Source: Staphylococcus pragensis
Lineage (GTDB): Bacteria; Bacillota; Bacilli; Staphylococcales; Staphylococcaceae
Length of the DNA stretch: 64,000 nt
Assembly: GCF_004785665.1 (NCBI RefSeq)
Contig: NZ_SRPJ01000001.1
Location: 744,001-808,000, forward strand
Direction of reading: 5' to 3'
Positions 28,964-36,807 of this stretch are shown here, piece by piece. The position numbers and the translations under genes were made by a program. Position 1 is the first letter of the stretch. Every line of letters begins with the position of its first letter. Below the pieces are notes generated by a model, which had not been told where the DNA came from, did no database searches, and saw only the letters and a program-made list of their open reading frames with translations.

Positions 28964-30079
28964 TTATTTATCACGATTGGCAATTTGTTTCCAAACTGAG
29001 CCAAGTGCTTCGTCTCCCTTTTCAATACGAGAGATAGCCATTTCAATTTGTAATTTAACTTCATATGCGGGATCATCAACATGTGCTTTTAAGCTTGGAA
29101 GTTGATCTTCGCCACCTTCGTCAAATAAGAACATAGCTGCACGCCAACGTACAATTTTTTGTGGGTCATCTAGGGCTTTTTCCATTTCTGGTAAAGCTTC
29201 TTTATACCCTAAATCACTCAGACAATCTCCTGCTGTACGTCTGACGGCAGGACTTTTATCTTTAAGGCCTTCATAAAGATATGAAAGTACAGCTTTATCA
29301 TTTATCATGCCAAGTAAAACAATTGATTCTCTTCTTAGAGCCACTTTTTCTTCCTGTAAAGCAAGTTGTAGAAGCGGTAAATCTTCAATTGTAGGTGTTG
29401 GAAATTCCTTTAGCATACGTAAGCGAGCTTTCCAATCTTCGGTTTGACGATATTCTTCTATTGTAATGTGTTTGTATTGTGACTGTGGAACAACTACTGT
29501 TTCTGTTGATAAAGCTGCTTGCGTTAACTCTTTCAATCTTTGCTCTGGATACATCGCAAGAATTTCTTCAACTACTTCAGCCATAATCTCATCAAGCTCA
29601 CCATAACGAATACCTAAATCACGCCATTTACGTAAAAAAACGACATTCTCCCCATCTTTTTGAGCACTTAACATACTATCTACGAATATATCAGGGAGTT
29701 GCTGACGTTTTTCTTGATCAGAAGTAGTTAATTTGATTTGATATGGAATGTCTTTAAAGGTTAATACTTCTGCTTTTACTTCACCGAAATGATCATCAAC
29801 TTGAGATTGAACCACAGTGTCATCTTCATTACTTAGCGTGGAAGTGATGAGAGGCAATACATTTTCCCAATTAGCACGTGGTTCTTTATCTATAGCTAAA
29901 AAGTCCATAACATAGAAGATAGATTTAACGCCTTCTAATGCTAATAAATCATTTATAAATTTTGGATTTGATTCTTTAAATTCTGTATAAGTATTAGATT
30001 GATTATCTGATCTTTTTTCAGTTAATACTATTTTCATAGTATTTGGACTAGGTGTTGGTTCAACTCTCAAAATCTCCAT
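28964..30079 (-). CDS. cvfC: Conserved virulence factor C (NifU-N-like domain plus HEAT repeats)
   Basis: 371 residues. Residues 1-85 form a NifU N-terminal-like (Nfu-N) domain ([30 protein letters not shown]). After a linker, about 215-360 hold HEAT-like repeats ([81 protein letters not shown]). The S. aureus orthologue CvfC was identified in a virulence and haemolysin screen; its molecular function is not known. No cysteines for Fe-S binding are present in the Nfu-like part. GAGGGGAGATTTTTAA precedes the ATG. A stand-alone copy of the same N-terminal domain is encoded 27 nt upstream. Confidence 0.93.
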   Translation of the reverse strand: MEILRVEPTPSPNTMKIVLTEKRSDNQSNTYTEFKESNPKFINDLLALEGVKSIFYVMDFLAIDKEPRANWENVLPLITSTLSNEDDTVVQSQVDDHFGEVKAEVLTFKDIPYQIKLTTSDQEKRQQLPDIFVDSMLSAQKDGENVVFLRKWRDLGIRYGELDEIMAEVVEEILAMYPEQRLKELTQAALSTETVVVPQSQYKHITIEEYRQTEDWKARLRMLKEFPTPTIEDLPLLQLALQEEKVALRRESIVLLGMINDKAVLSYLYEGLKDKSPAVRRTAGDCLSDLGYKEALPEMEKALDDPQKIVRWRAAMFLFDEGGEDQLPSLKAHVDDPAYEVKLQIEMAISRIEKGDEALGSVWKQIANRDK

Positions 30080-30299
30080 TTAAAAATCTCCCCTCTTAAT
30101 TATGAATTAATTGAAAGTGGATTGAATTTGAGGTAATAAATCATTCCAATTAGCATCTTCTTCTTTATCAACAGAAATAAAGTCCATGACATAAAAAATA
30201 GACTTTACCCCATCAATTTCAAATAATCGATTGATAAAATCAGGTTGTCCATCTTTAGCTGATGTAAATGTATTAGATTGATTATCTGATCTTTTTTCA
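29991..30299. repeat. 30-bp exact direct repeat within the duplicated NifU-N domains
   Basis: Plus-strand 29991-30020 and 30270-30299 are identical over 30 bases (starting GTATTAGATTGATTATCTGA). They encode the same [10 protein letters not shown] segment in cvfC and in the small upstream paralogue. Identity at synonymous positions points to a recent duplication or gene conversion. Confidence 0.9.
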
Positions 30300-30358
30300 T
30301 CTAAATTAATCTTCATTGTATTATAATTTGGTGTTTCTTCGATTGATACAATTTGCAT
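30107..30358 (-). CDS. Small NifU N-terminal-like (Nfu-N) domain protein
   Basis: 83 residues starting MQIVSIEETPNYNTMKINLDEKRS. The ATG at 30358 follows AGGAGG by 10-11 nt; a longer frame starting 12 codons upstream includes that ribosome binding site and is rejected. The whole protein is one Nfu-N domain, closely similar to residues 1-83 of CvfC (shared [27 protein letters not shown]). Nfu-N domains accompany Fe-S scaffold proteins, but there is no cysteine, so it cannot itself hold a cluster. It precedes cvfC by 27 nt and has an elaborate structured leader (separate entry). Function unknown. Confidence 0.85.
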   Translation of the reverse strand: MQIVSIEETPNYNTMKINLDEKRSDNQSNTFTSAKDGQPDFINRLFEIDGVKSIFYVMDFISVDKEEDANWNDLLPQIQSTFN

Positions 30359-30367
30359 AATACGATT

Positions 30368-30500
30368 GCCTCCTATTATAGACTGTCGCCTCATCCTTCA
30401 CTCTTTATCAATTTATACGCAACTGGATTCCCTACGCATAGTAAACTCTCATCATTGCGTATCATTTTCTCTTCAATTGATAAGGAGGCCTGTCAGTCTA
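30368..30500 (-). promoter_or_regulatory. Structured 5' leader with alternative anti-Shine-Dalgarno pairing (riboswitch-like)
   Basis: The minus-strand RNA between the zinc-finger gene and the Nfu-N gene folds as nested helices (plus coordinates): P1 30494-30500 with 30379-30385 (7 bp), P2 30485-30489 with 30388-30392 (GCCUC/GAGGC), P3 30475-30483 with 30405-30413 (UUAUCAAUU/AAUUGAUAA, 9 bp), P4 30455-30462 with 30415-30422 (AUACGCAA/UUGCGUAU, 8 bp). The 5' strand of P2, extended as GCCUCCU (30483-30489), is also fully complementary to AGGAGGC (30368-30374), the ribosome binding site. Likewise the 5' strand of P4 can pair with UGCGUA at 30433-30438. These exclusive partners suggest an on/off translational switch. 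I do not recognise it as a known class. Confidence 0.6.
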
Positions 30501-30531
30501 GATACTTTGAAATATTGTCTTAAGACACTTC

Positions 30532-30726
30532 TTATTGAAGTTCATTTCCTAATTGCTTAATTTGTTTACCAATTGAACACTCTGAGATACAAAAGTGATG
30601 AGCTTGTGTTTTACCCTCAGTTTTTCTAATGTGCGTTTTAAGTAAACATTTATCACAATAAGTATTCATTAAGTCATCAATTTTTTGAATTGCATTTTGT
30701 TCGGAATGCGTAAGAATGCTAGTCAC
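30532..30726 (-). CDS. Zinc-finger domain small protein
   Basis: About 61-64 residues with C24-x2-C27 and a later HHFCISEC (H44, C46, C50) forming a likely C2HC-type zinc site (numbering from the 64-residue version). The middle is basic (KTHIRKTEGKT), so nucleic-acid binding is plausible. The start is unsettled: the GTG at 30726 overlaps the only ribosome binding site (AAGGAG), while an ATT at 30717 has ideal 8-nt spacing and no ATG exists before the zinc ligands. The family occurs throughout Bacillales with no assigned role. It is divergent from the queuosine precursor transporter. Confidence 0.75.
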   Translation of the reverse strand: MTSILTHSEQNAIQKIDDLMNTYCDKCLLKTHIRKTEGKTQAHHFCISECSIGKQIKQLGNELQ

Positions 30727-30738
30727 TCCTTATTTCAG

Positions 30739-30794
30739 TTATTATCTGATAATAATCATGGAGTTATTATAACTTAAATTAAAGTAATTTTGAA
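30739..30794 (-). promoter_or_regulatory. Zinc-finger gene promoter with operator-like palindrome
   Basis: On the minus strand TTCAAA (30789-30794), 17-bp spacer, TATAAT (30766-30771) form a plausible promoter. At 30739-30755 the perfect dyad TTATTATCtGATAATAA sits at or just after the expected transcription start, a typical repressor position. It resembles but does not equal Fur/PerR-family boxes. Confidence 0.5.
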
Positions 30795-30879
30795 ATAATC
30801 GATTTACTCATAAATTTATAAAATTTCTAACTCCTATTGCAACTATTGTACTTTTACTATAAAATGTATAAGTTGTTTT

Positions 30880-30918
30880 TGCGGTTTCTAAACACCCGCA
30901 TTATCAAAATTTAGGAGG
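30880..30918 (+). promoter_or_regulatory. preQ1-I-type riboswitch
   Basis: P1 is TGCGG (30880-30884) with CCGCA (30896-30900). The 11-nt loop (30885-30895) carries CTAAA (30888-30892), which can pair with TTTAG (30910-30914) in the A-rich tail to form the H-type pseudoknot; the loop 3' end and strand ACACCC match the known class-I core. TTTAG overlaps the AGGAGG ribosome binding site (30913-30918), so ligand binding would block translation. The downstream gene encodes a queuosine precursor transporter, as expected for this riboswitch. Confidence 0.82.
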
Positions 30919-30924
30919 ATAATC

Positions 30925-31629
30925 ATGTTTAATGAAATTTTTGGAGTAGCAACATTTTTTGTTACTTTTATTTTAATGGTCGTCATGTTTCGTTGTTTTG
31001 GTAAACAAGGCTTAATAGCTTGGGTAGCTATAGGTACAATCATTGCTAACATACAGGTTATTAAAACTGTAGATATCTTTGGAATATCTGCTACTTTAGG
31101 GAATGTTATGTTTGCTTCAATTTATTTGGCTACAGATATTTTAAATGATATCTATGGTCGTAAAGTAGCTAAACGTGCTGTATGGTTAGGCTTTTCATCA
31201 ACATTAGTTATGATTATTGTAATGCAAATGTCATTACATTTTATTCCAGCTCCTGAAGATGTAGCTCAAAAATCATTAGCAACTATCTTTGATTTAGTAC
31301 CACGTATAGCTCTTGGCTCAATTTTAGCTTATATTATTGGTCAACATGTCGATGTATTTATCTTTTCAATGATTAAAAAAATCTTTAGTTCAGATAAAAC
31401 ATTTATTATACGAGCATACGGTAGTACAATGTTAAGTTCAATTATTGATACAGCTTTATTTGTAGCTATCGCATTTGTTGGTACATTACCTATTGCCGTA
31501 GTGTTTGAAGTATTTATAACAACTTATTTACTTAAACTAATGTCAACTGTATTTAATGTTCCATTTGGATATATTGCTAAATCGATGTATCGCAAAGGTA
31601 AAATTCATAAATTAGATGAGGGTTATTAA
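30925..31629 (+). CDS. Queuosine precursor transporter (YhhQ family)
   Basis: 234-residue membrane protein with about six transmembrane helices; the hallmark is FASIYLATDILNDIYGRKVAKRAVWLG, followed by ..VDVFIFSMIKK and a final TYLLKLMSTVFNVPFGY. YhhQ-family proteins import preQ0, preQ1 or queuine for tRNA queuosine. The ATG is 6 nt after AGGAGG, which is part of the preQ1 riboswitch. The Bacillus orthologue is YpdP, also next to an RNase H-like gene, so the order is conserved. Confidence 0.92.
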   Translation: MFNEIFGVATFFVTFILMVVMFRCFGKQGLIAWVAIGTIIANIQVIKTVDIFGISATLGNVMFASIYLATDILNDIYGRKVAKRAVWLGFSSTLVMIIVMQMSLHFIPAPEDVAQKSLATIFDLVPRIALGSILAYIIGQHVDVFIFSMIKKIFSSDKTFIIRAYGSTMLSSIIDTALFVAIAFVGTLPIAVVFEVFITTYLLKLMSTVFNVPFGYIAKSMYRKGKIHKLDEGY

Positions 31630-31635
31630 TTCATT

Positions 31636-31746
31636 GAATAGCATAGAAGAGGTTTGGACAGAATACTACTTTTGGAACATTGTTTCTTAGTTTAAAGCAG
31701 AAATTCTTTATGTCTTAGACCTTTTCTCATGCTATTCTCTTTTTTT
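31636..31746 (+). terminator. Unusually long hairpin terminator after the transporter gene
   Basis: GAATAGCAT-AGAAGAGGT (31636-31653) pairs with ACCTTTTCT-c-ATGCTATTC (31719-31737), an 18-bp stem with one bulge and one G-U pair, followed by TCTTTTTTT. The 65-nt apical region contains further complementary bits (GACA/TGTC). Large structured terminators can be processed into small RNAs. Confidence 0.75.
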
Positions 31747-31806
31747 AGAATTTGATAGTATAGTATTGAAATAGTAAGTTTATTTTATTTGAAAAGGTGT
31801 TATAAA

Positions 31807-32205
31807 ATGGCGAAAATATATTTTGATGCTGCATCAAATGGAAATCCAGGTCAAAGCACGTGTGGCATAGTAATTAAAGAAGAGAATGAAAAATTTACTT
31901 TTACACATGATTTAGGTGAATTAGATAATCATAGTGCAGAGTGGGCTGCTTTGATACATGCTTTAGAACATGCTAGAGAATTAAACGTTAATAATGCCCT
32001 GTTATACACAGATTCTAAATTAATTGAAGATAGCGTTAATCAAGGTTATGTAAAAAATATCCGTTTTAAACCTTATTTTGAAAATATGGAAATTTTAGAA
32101 CAAAGCTTTGAATTATTATTTGTAAAATGGGTTCCTCGCGATCAAAATAAAGAAGCAAATCAATTAGCACAGCAATATCTTTATAAATTAAGTAAAAAGA
32201 AATAG
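31807..32205 (+). CDS. RNase HI-like protein with an altered active site
   Basis: 132 residues starting MAKIYFDAASNGNPGQS; the ATG at 31807 is 7 nt after AAGGTG, whereas the ATG six codons earlier lies before that site. RNase H fold with D7 (YFDAAS), E45 (HSAEWAAL) and D69 (LYTDSK). The fourth catalytic aspartate, normally in the final ADxLA motif, is replaced by asparagine (KEANQLAQ). This matches the YpdQ/YpeP type of Bacillus, whose RNase H activity is doubtful. It follows the transporter but after a terminator, so it has its own promoter. Confidence 0.87.
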   Translation: MAKIYFDAASNGNPGQSTCGIVIKEENEKFTFTHDLGELDNHSAEWAALIHALEHARELNVNNALLYTDSKLIEDSVNQGYVKNIRFKPYFENMEILEQSFELLFVKWVPRDQNKEANQLAQQYLYKLSKKK

Positions 32206-32213
32206 TTAATCAA

Positions 32214-32292
32214 AAATAAATCCTTGAGATCAGGAAAGATTACTCTTAAATTAGAGAAAATTGAATCTTTCATATATCTCAAGGATTTTTAA
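32214..32292. terminator. Bidirectional terminator, RNase H-like gene / exonuclease gene
   Basis: AAATCCTTGAGAT (32218-32230) pairs perfectly with ATCTCAAGGATTT (32276-32288); inside it GAAAGAT (32234-32240) pairs with ATCTTTC (32265-32271). T-runs follow in both directions. Confidence 0.85.
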
Positions 32293-33171
32293 TTATAGTT
32301 TAGAAGAAATATACTTACCTGACACGTATAGCTCATGCTCGTTACAAATAGATAATATATGATTGAGTGAATGAGCATATTCCATTTCGTCATATAAAGA
32401 AGCTATGTCAAGTGGAACCTCTGTATGGATTTCTGCTAATTGTTTGGATAGTAGTAAATTTGCTTCATCATTTTTAATTTTCTTTTGTTGTCCTGGTGTT
32501 AATTCATCGATATGCTGAAGGACATTTTCAACACTATCATAAGATTGAATCAATTTAATTGCTGTTTTCTCGCCTATTCCTTTTACACCTGGATAACCGT
32601 CTGCACTATCTCCCATAAAAGCTTTAATATCTATTAATTGAAGTGGATTTAATTGATATTCTTCATTGAAACGGTCTAGCGTATAACGATTATATATATT
32701 GAATCCCTTTTTAATGAGCCATACTTCTACATTGCGATTAATACATTGAAGGATATCCTTATCTCCAGTGATAATGTGTACCTCGCTGTCTTGAGAATAG
32801 GCTTTAGCTAATGTACCGATAACATCATCAGCCTCATAATTGACCATTCCGACGTTAATGAAACCGAATTGCTCAGAAATTTCTTTTACATAATCAAATT
32901 GAGGAATAAGCTCATCTGGAGGCGCTGGACGATTTTGTTTATATGAATCATACATTTCATTTCTGAAAGTTGATTGCCCCATATCCCAACACACTGCTAC
33001 ATGTGTAGGATTGATATCGTGAATAGCATTAAAAATATGCCTTACAAATCCTTGTATACCATTTGTAGGTATGCCTTTTGAATTATACATAAATTGATTG
33101 TGTAAACTTGTAGCATAAAAATGTCTAAATAATAGCGCCATGCCATCTACTAGTAGGACACGTGATGTCAT
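32293..33171 (-). CDS. 5'-3' exonuclease (YpcP/ExoA-like)
   Basis: 292 residues, a stand-alone version of the 5' nuclease domain of DNA polymerase I. Acidic metal ligands are visible in LLVDGMALLFR (D9), HVAVCWDMG, YEADDVIG, HIITGDKDILQ and MGDSADGYPG, followed by the helix-hairpin-helix KGIGEKTAIKLI. It removes RNA primers or flaps together with or instead of the PolA domain. It begins 16 nt after the dynA stop, so the two are probably co-transcribed. Confidence 0.93.
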   Translation of the reverse strand: MTSRVLLVDGMALLFRHFYATSLHNQFMYNSKGIPTNGIQGFVRHIFNAIHDINPTHVAVCWDMGQSTFRNEMYDSYKQNRPAPPDELIPQFDYVKEISEQFGFINVGMVNYEADDVIGTLAKAYSQDSEVHIITGDKDILQCINRNVEVWLIKKGFNIYNRYTLDRFNEEYQLNPLQLIDIKAFMGDSADGYPGVKGIGEKTAIKLIQSYDSVENVLQHIDELTPGQQKKIKNDEANLLLSKQLAEIHTEVPLDIASLYDEMEYAHSLNHILSICNEHELYVSGKYISSKL

Positions 33172-33187
33172 AAATAGTGCCTTCTTT

Positions 33188-36100
33188 CTATTTTAAAAGT
33201 ACTTTCAGTTTTGAGTTTACTGATTTTAATTGTTCTATAAGTGTTTCATCCATAGTAAATGATACTAAATCATCTATTTGTTGTTGTATATCATTTTCTA
33301 AATGATTGAACGTAGTTTCAGCTTCTTTAGTTAATGTTGAAACGTAAGAAATAAGCGCTTGTCTTAATTCGCTTAATTGATTTTGCAATAATTCTAGTGT
33401 ATTAGAACTAATCATTTCCTGTATTTCTCTTTGAGAGTTAGGATTTAATATTTTACGCTTAGTCAATTGTTTAGGCAAAGCTGCTACCATATCATTAATA
33501 TCAATTCTTAAGAAAGCCGTATCCGTAAAATGAGGTTTAATATTAAATTCAGGATAAATCAACACATGTAATTGATTTAACTTTTGAATGACAGGTGCAA
33601 TTTGTTCATTGAGTTGTCGGTTATAATATTTTTTAATACGTTCTACTAAAAGACTTTGTTCAAGATATAGACGTTGATGGATTTGATCTAAAAATGTTTT
33701 TGATGAAAGTTTCTTTTCTTCATTAAAATCTTTATTTTGCGTCATTTGACTATTAAATACACTTTTAACATCATCTAATAATTGTAACTTTAAGCGTCCA
33801 TTTAAGTGATAAATTTGGTCTTCAACTTCATTACTAGTATGTTGCTCACTTGTCATTAACAATTGATTTGAAAGACGTTGTTCATGTTGATAAGATTTGA
33901 GTTTTTCTTGACGTTCACTGATTAGTGATTGATTTGTTTGGAATTCTTCTATCATTTGATCGAATGATTGACTCATTTGTTCAAATTGTTTAATCATTTG
34001 TTGCTCTAAAATAGTATTTGATTCTACTTCGACAAAATGTTGAATACTTTCTCGTAACTGTGCGATACCATCATCATGATCTTTAAGTGCACGTCTACTT
34101 GAGACACCAAATATCTCAGAGTTTAAATTAACTTGGTTTAAAGCATCAGCCACGTAATCTTTCACAGCTTTAATATCTTCTTCATTTTCCGCTAAATCAA
34201 TAGCGTTAATAACCATTTTAAACGCTTGATTTTCATTTAATTGATTCATGTCTTTCATATGTTCAATGAAAGCTTTGTCATTATCTGTAAATGAATGGTT
34301 AAAGTAACTTACATATAATATTAAATCTGAAGATGTTAAAATTTGTTCAGTTTCATTGGTATGACGTTGATTATTTGAATGTAAACCAAGAGAATCAACG
34401 ATAATTTTACCTTTTAACCAGTTTAGAGGTAAGTTAATATGAACAGTTTTAACAAAAGTAGCGTATTCGTCTTCGGCACTCCATTTTTTTATATCTTCTT
34501 GAGAAATTTCATGCGTAATTGCTTCAGTAATCATTTCTTGATAAAGTGCATAATGTTTTTCAACTGCATTAACAAAAGCTAATTGATTTTTTTCTAATTG
34601 TTGTTTTAATGAAGTAATATCACTATTAATAAATTCCTCTAAAGAATTAAAAGTAATATTATGATATTCAATAAGTTGATTTAACTCGTCTAATAATTGT
34701 TCTTGTGTTTTCAATGTAATTTTACTATCTTCACCATATGACAATTCTGTAGTAGCTGCAGTTGTTGGATTCGGAGAACTAACTAAATATTGCCCACCAA
34801 GTAAAGCATTAATTAAACTACTTTTACCTGCACTAAATGTACCAAAAACACCAATTTTCACTATTTTATTATCTAAACGAGTTAAAGTATCTTGAATGTC
34901 TTTTTTCGTTCTATCAAATAGTGGTACTGGTTCAACTAATTCTAGAGCTTGTTTAATATCAATTTCACTCGCAGTGAATTGTTGAGTTGCCTCATTTTCA
35001 TCTAACTGACCTTCGTTTGTTTCGCCTTGAGCCATATTTTTAAGCTGGTAGTTAGCTTCAGTTCGCCCTATCAACTTATCCAAAGAATCTTCCATGTGAA
35101 TATAATAATGACGATAATTCTCAGTCGTTAAAGATTCCTTCAAATTCTTTAATTCTAAGAATCGTTCATAGACTTGCATATCTTCATCTTCTGTATTGTT
35201 TAAACCGGTAGCTTGTGTGTTGTTAATTGTTTTATCAAATAATGGATTAGATTCTTTCTCAACATAAGTGTTAATAGCTTTTTTAACTTCATCACTAAAT
35301 GTTAATACATAGGTATTACTAATGCTTGTTTGCGGTTGATATAAATTTGAGATTAATTCACTATTCATTTCGTAATGTTGATTTAAAATTTCTTGATTAA
35401 CGTCACTATTATTAATAAAGCGTGTTAAAAATGACATGTCTTCTCGTAAAGGTTGACGAATTTGTTGATTTACTTTGTCTTGTAATTTTTCTGTTACTAG
35501 TGCTAAGCGTTGTTCTTGTTCTTCTAATTTCTTTTTCTTTTTATTTAAAAGACCGCCTACTTTAAAGTCAGAAGACATACTTTCAAGATAATGTCGAATA
35601 TCTTCACGCATATCATGTGTCATAATATATGCATTCTCAAGAATATCTTTACGTTTTTGTTTTAAAAAGCTTAATAATTGTTCAGGATTATTTAATAAAC
35701 GTGCTTCCTCACTAACGGCTTGATTCTGTTGGAATTTTGAATAAGCTTGTTCAAACTCGTCTTCATTAATATTTAATTCCTCAAGAATGTCTTGTATCTC
35801 ATTTTGAATATAACCAAGTTGAGCATCTGTGATAAATTTAACCGTGCGTTCCACGTATTCTTCAATAGGCTCACGATGGTTGTCTTTATCAACTAAGTAG
35901 TCAGAAAGTTGATTGATTTCATTTTCAGGATGATCGAATTTAGACACGTAGAAGATTTTAGTCAATTTAATATCCCAATCTGCAATTGATTTATTCACTC
36001 TTTCTTTAAAAGTAGCAAAAGAAATTTCGTCTTCATTATGTTTATCAATTTGATTAATAATAAAAATAACAGGAATGCCAACATCATTCATGCGCTTCAT

Positions 36101-36634
36101 AAATTGAAAATTAAGCGCTGACTGCACGTGGTTATAATCCACCGTATAAAACAAAATATTACTTGTATACATGAATTGTTCAGTCGTTGTCTGATGTGTA
36201 GCTATGTTTGAATCGACGCCAGGCGTATCTTGTAAAGTAAATCCATTATGGAACTTTGAAGAAGGAAATTTAATCTCTACGGACTCGACATCAACATTTA
36301 GTCGGTTCATTTGTTTTACTTCATCATATGTTTTTAGTTTTGTGTACTGTTGATGTTCTAGATTAGCAATAATCTCTTCTTTATCTGAAACAGAAACGAT
36401 AGCTGTATTACTTGTTGTAGGTACTGGAGAACTGGGTAAAATATTCTGTTCAAGTAATAAGTTAATCAGAGTAGATTTACCAGCAGAAAAATGTCCAACG
36501 AAAGAAGCGGTATATTGGTTCAAATAGACTTTTTTAATAACTTGATTGATTGTATGTACTAATGCCGTGTTGTTAGATTTTTCAACTTCTTTTTTTAATT
36601 TATATAAAATATCTAATTGTTCAGTGTTCGCCAT
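33188..36634 (-). CDS. dynA: Double dynamin-like GTPase (DynA)
   Basis: 1148 residues with two fused dynamin modules. The first G domain has G1 GHFSAGKS (47-54), SNTAIVSV and DTPGVDS (G3) and NQID (G4); the second, near residue 600, has GTFSAGKSSLIN, TTAATTEL and NAID, with DSLGLHS at the G3 position. Long helical stalks follow each. Bacillus DynA fuses membranes and protects against phage and membrane-active antibiotics by this tandem layout. There is no transmembrane segment; membrane association is through paddles. The second G3 is unusual (DSLGL instead of DTPGx). The gene is followed by the exonuclease gene. Confidence 0.92.
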   Translation of the reverse strand: MANTEQLDILYKLKKEVEKSNNTALVHTINQVIKKVYLNQYTASFVGHFSAGKSTLINLLLEQNILPSSPVPTTSNTAIVSVSDKEEIIANLEHQQYTKLKTYDEVKQMNRLNVDVESVEIKFPSSKFHNGFTLQDTPGVDSNIATHQTTTEQFMYTSNILFYTVDYNHVQSALNFQFMKRMNDVGIPVIFIINQIDKHNEDEISFATFKERVNKSIADWDIKLTKIFYVSKFDHPENEINQLSDYLVDKDNHREPIEEYVERTVKFITDAQLGYIQNEIQDILEELNINEDEFEQAYSKFQQNQAVSEEARLLNNPEQLLSFLKQKRKDILENAYIMTHDMREDIRHYLESMSSDFKVGGLLNKKKKKLEEQEQRLALVTEKLQDKVNQQIRQPLREDMSFLTRFINNSDVNQEILNQHYEMNSELISNLYQPQTSISNTYVLTFSDEVKKAINTYVEKESNPLFDKTINNTQATGLNNTEDEDMQVYERFLELKNLKESLTTENYRHYYIHMEDSLDKLIGRTEANYQLKNMAQGETNEGQLDENEATQQFTASEIDIKQALELVEPVPLFDRTKKDIQDTLTRLDNKIVKIGVFGTFSAGKSSLINALLGGQYLVSSPNPTTAATTELSYGEDSKITLKTQEQLLDELNQLIEYHNITFNSLEEFINSDITSLKQQLEKNQLAFVNAVEKHYALYQEMITEAITHEISQEDIKKWSAEDEYATFVKTVHINLPLNWLKGKIIVDSLGLHSNNQRHTNETEQILTSSDLILYVSYFNHSFTDNDKAFIEHMKDMNQLNENQAFKMVINAIDLAENEEDIKAVKDYVADALNQVNLNSEIFGVSSRRALKDHDDGIAQLRESIQHFVEVESNTILEQQMIKQFEQMSQSFDQMIEEFQTNQSLISERQEKLKSYQHEQRLSNQLLMTSEQHTSNEVEDQIYHLNGRLKLQLLDDVKSVFNSQMTQNKDFNEEKKLSSKTFLDQIHQRLYLEQSLLVERIKKYYNRQLNEQIAPVIQKLNQLHVLIYPEFNIKPHFTDTAFLRIDINDMVAALPKQLTKRKILNPNSQREIQEMISSNTLELLQNQLSELRQALISYVSTLTKEAETTFNHLENDIQQQIDDLVSFTMDETLIEQLKSVNSKLKVLLK

Positions 36635-36667
36635 GCCTAATCCCCTTTATTTCAAGCGTTCTATAAA

Positions 36668-36709
36668 TAATAAAAAAGTAAGGTTATAAATCACCTAAGA
36701 ATTATAACC
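36668..36709 (-). terminator. Terminator after the NAD(P)-binding protein gene
   Basis: GGTTATAA (36682-36689) pairs with TTATAACC (36702-36709); on the minus strand it is followed by TTACTTTTTTATTATT. The same hairpin separates that transcript from dynA. Confidence 0.7.
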
Positions 36710-36807
36710 CTATTAATAGAAAGTGATAGCAAAAGTTAATCAATACTTTTGAAATCATTTATTAAATTTTATCACACTCATAAATTTTAAAAAATATAAA
36801 TAGAACT

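Noticed and set aside
30361..30500. TPP riboswitch suspected from GCGTAGGGAA in the Nfu-N leader
   Set aside because: The required CUGAGA and second-arm elements are absent and the helices do not match the TPP fold.
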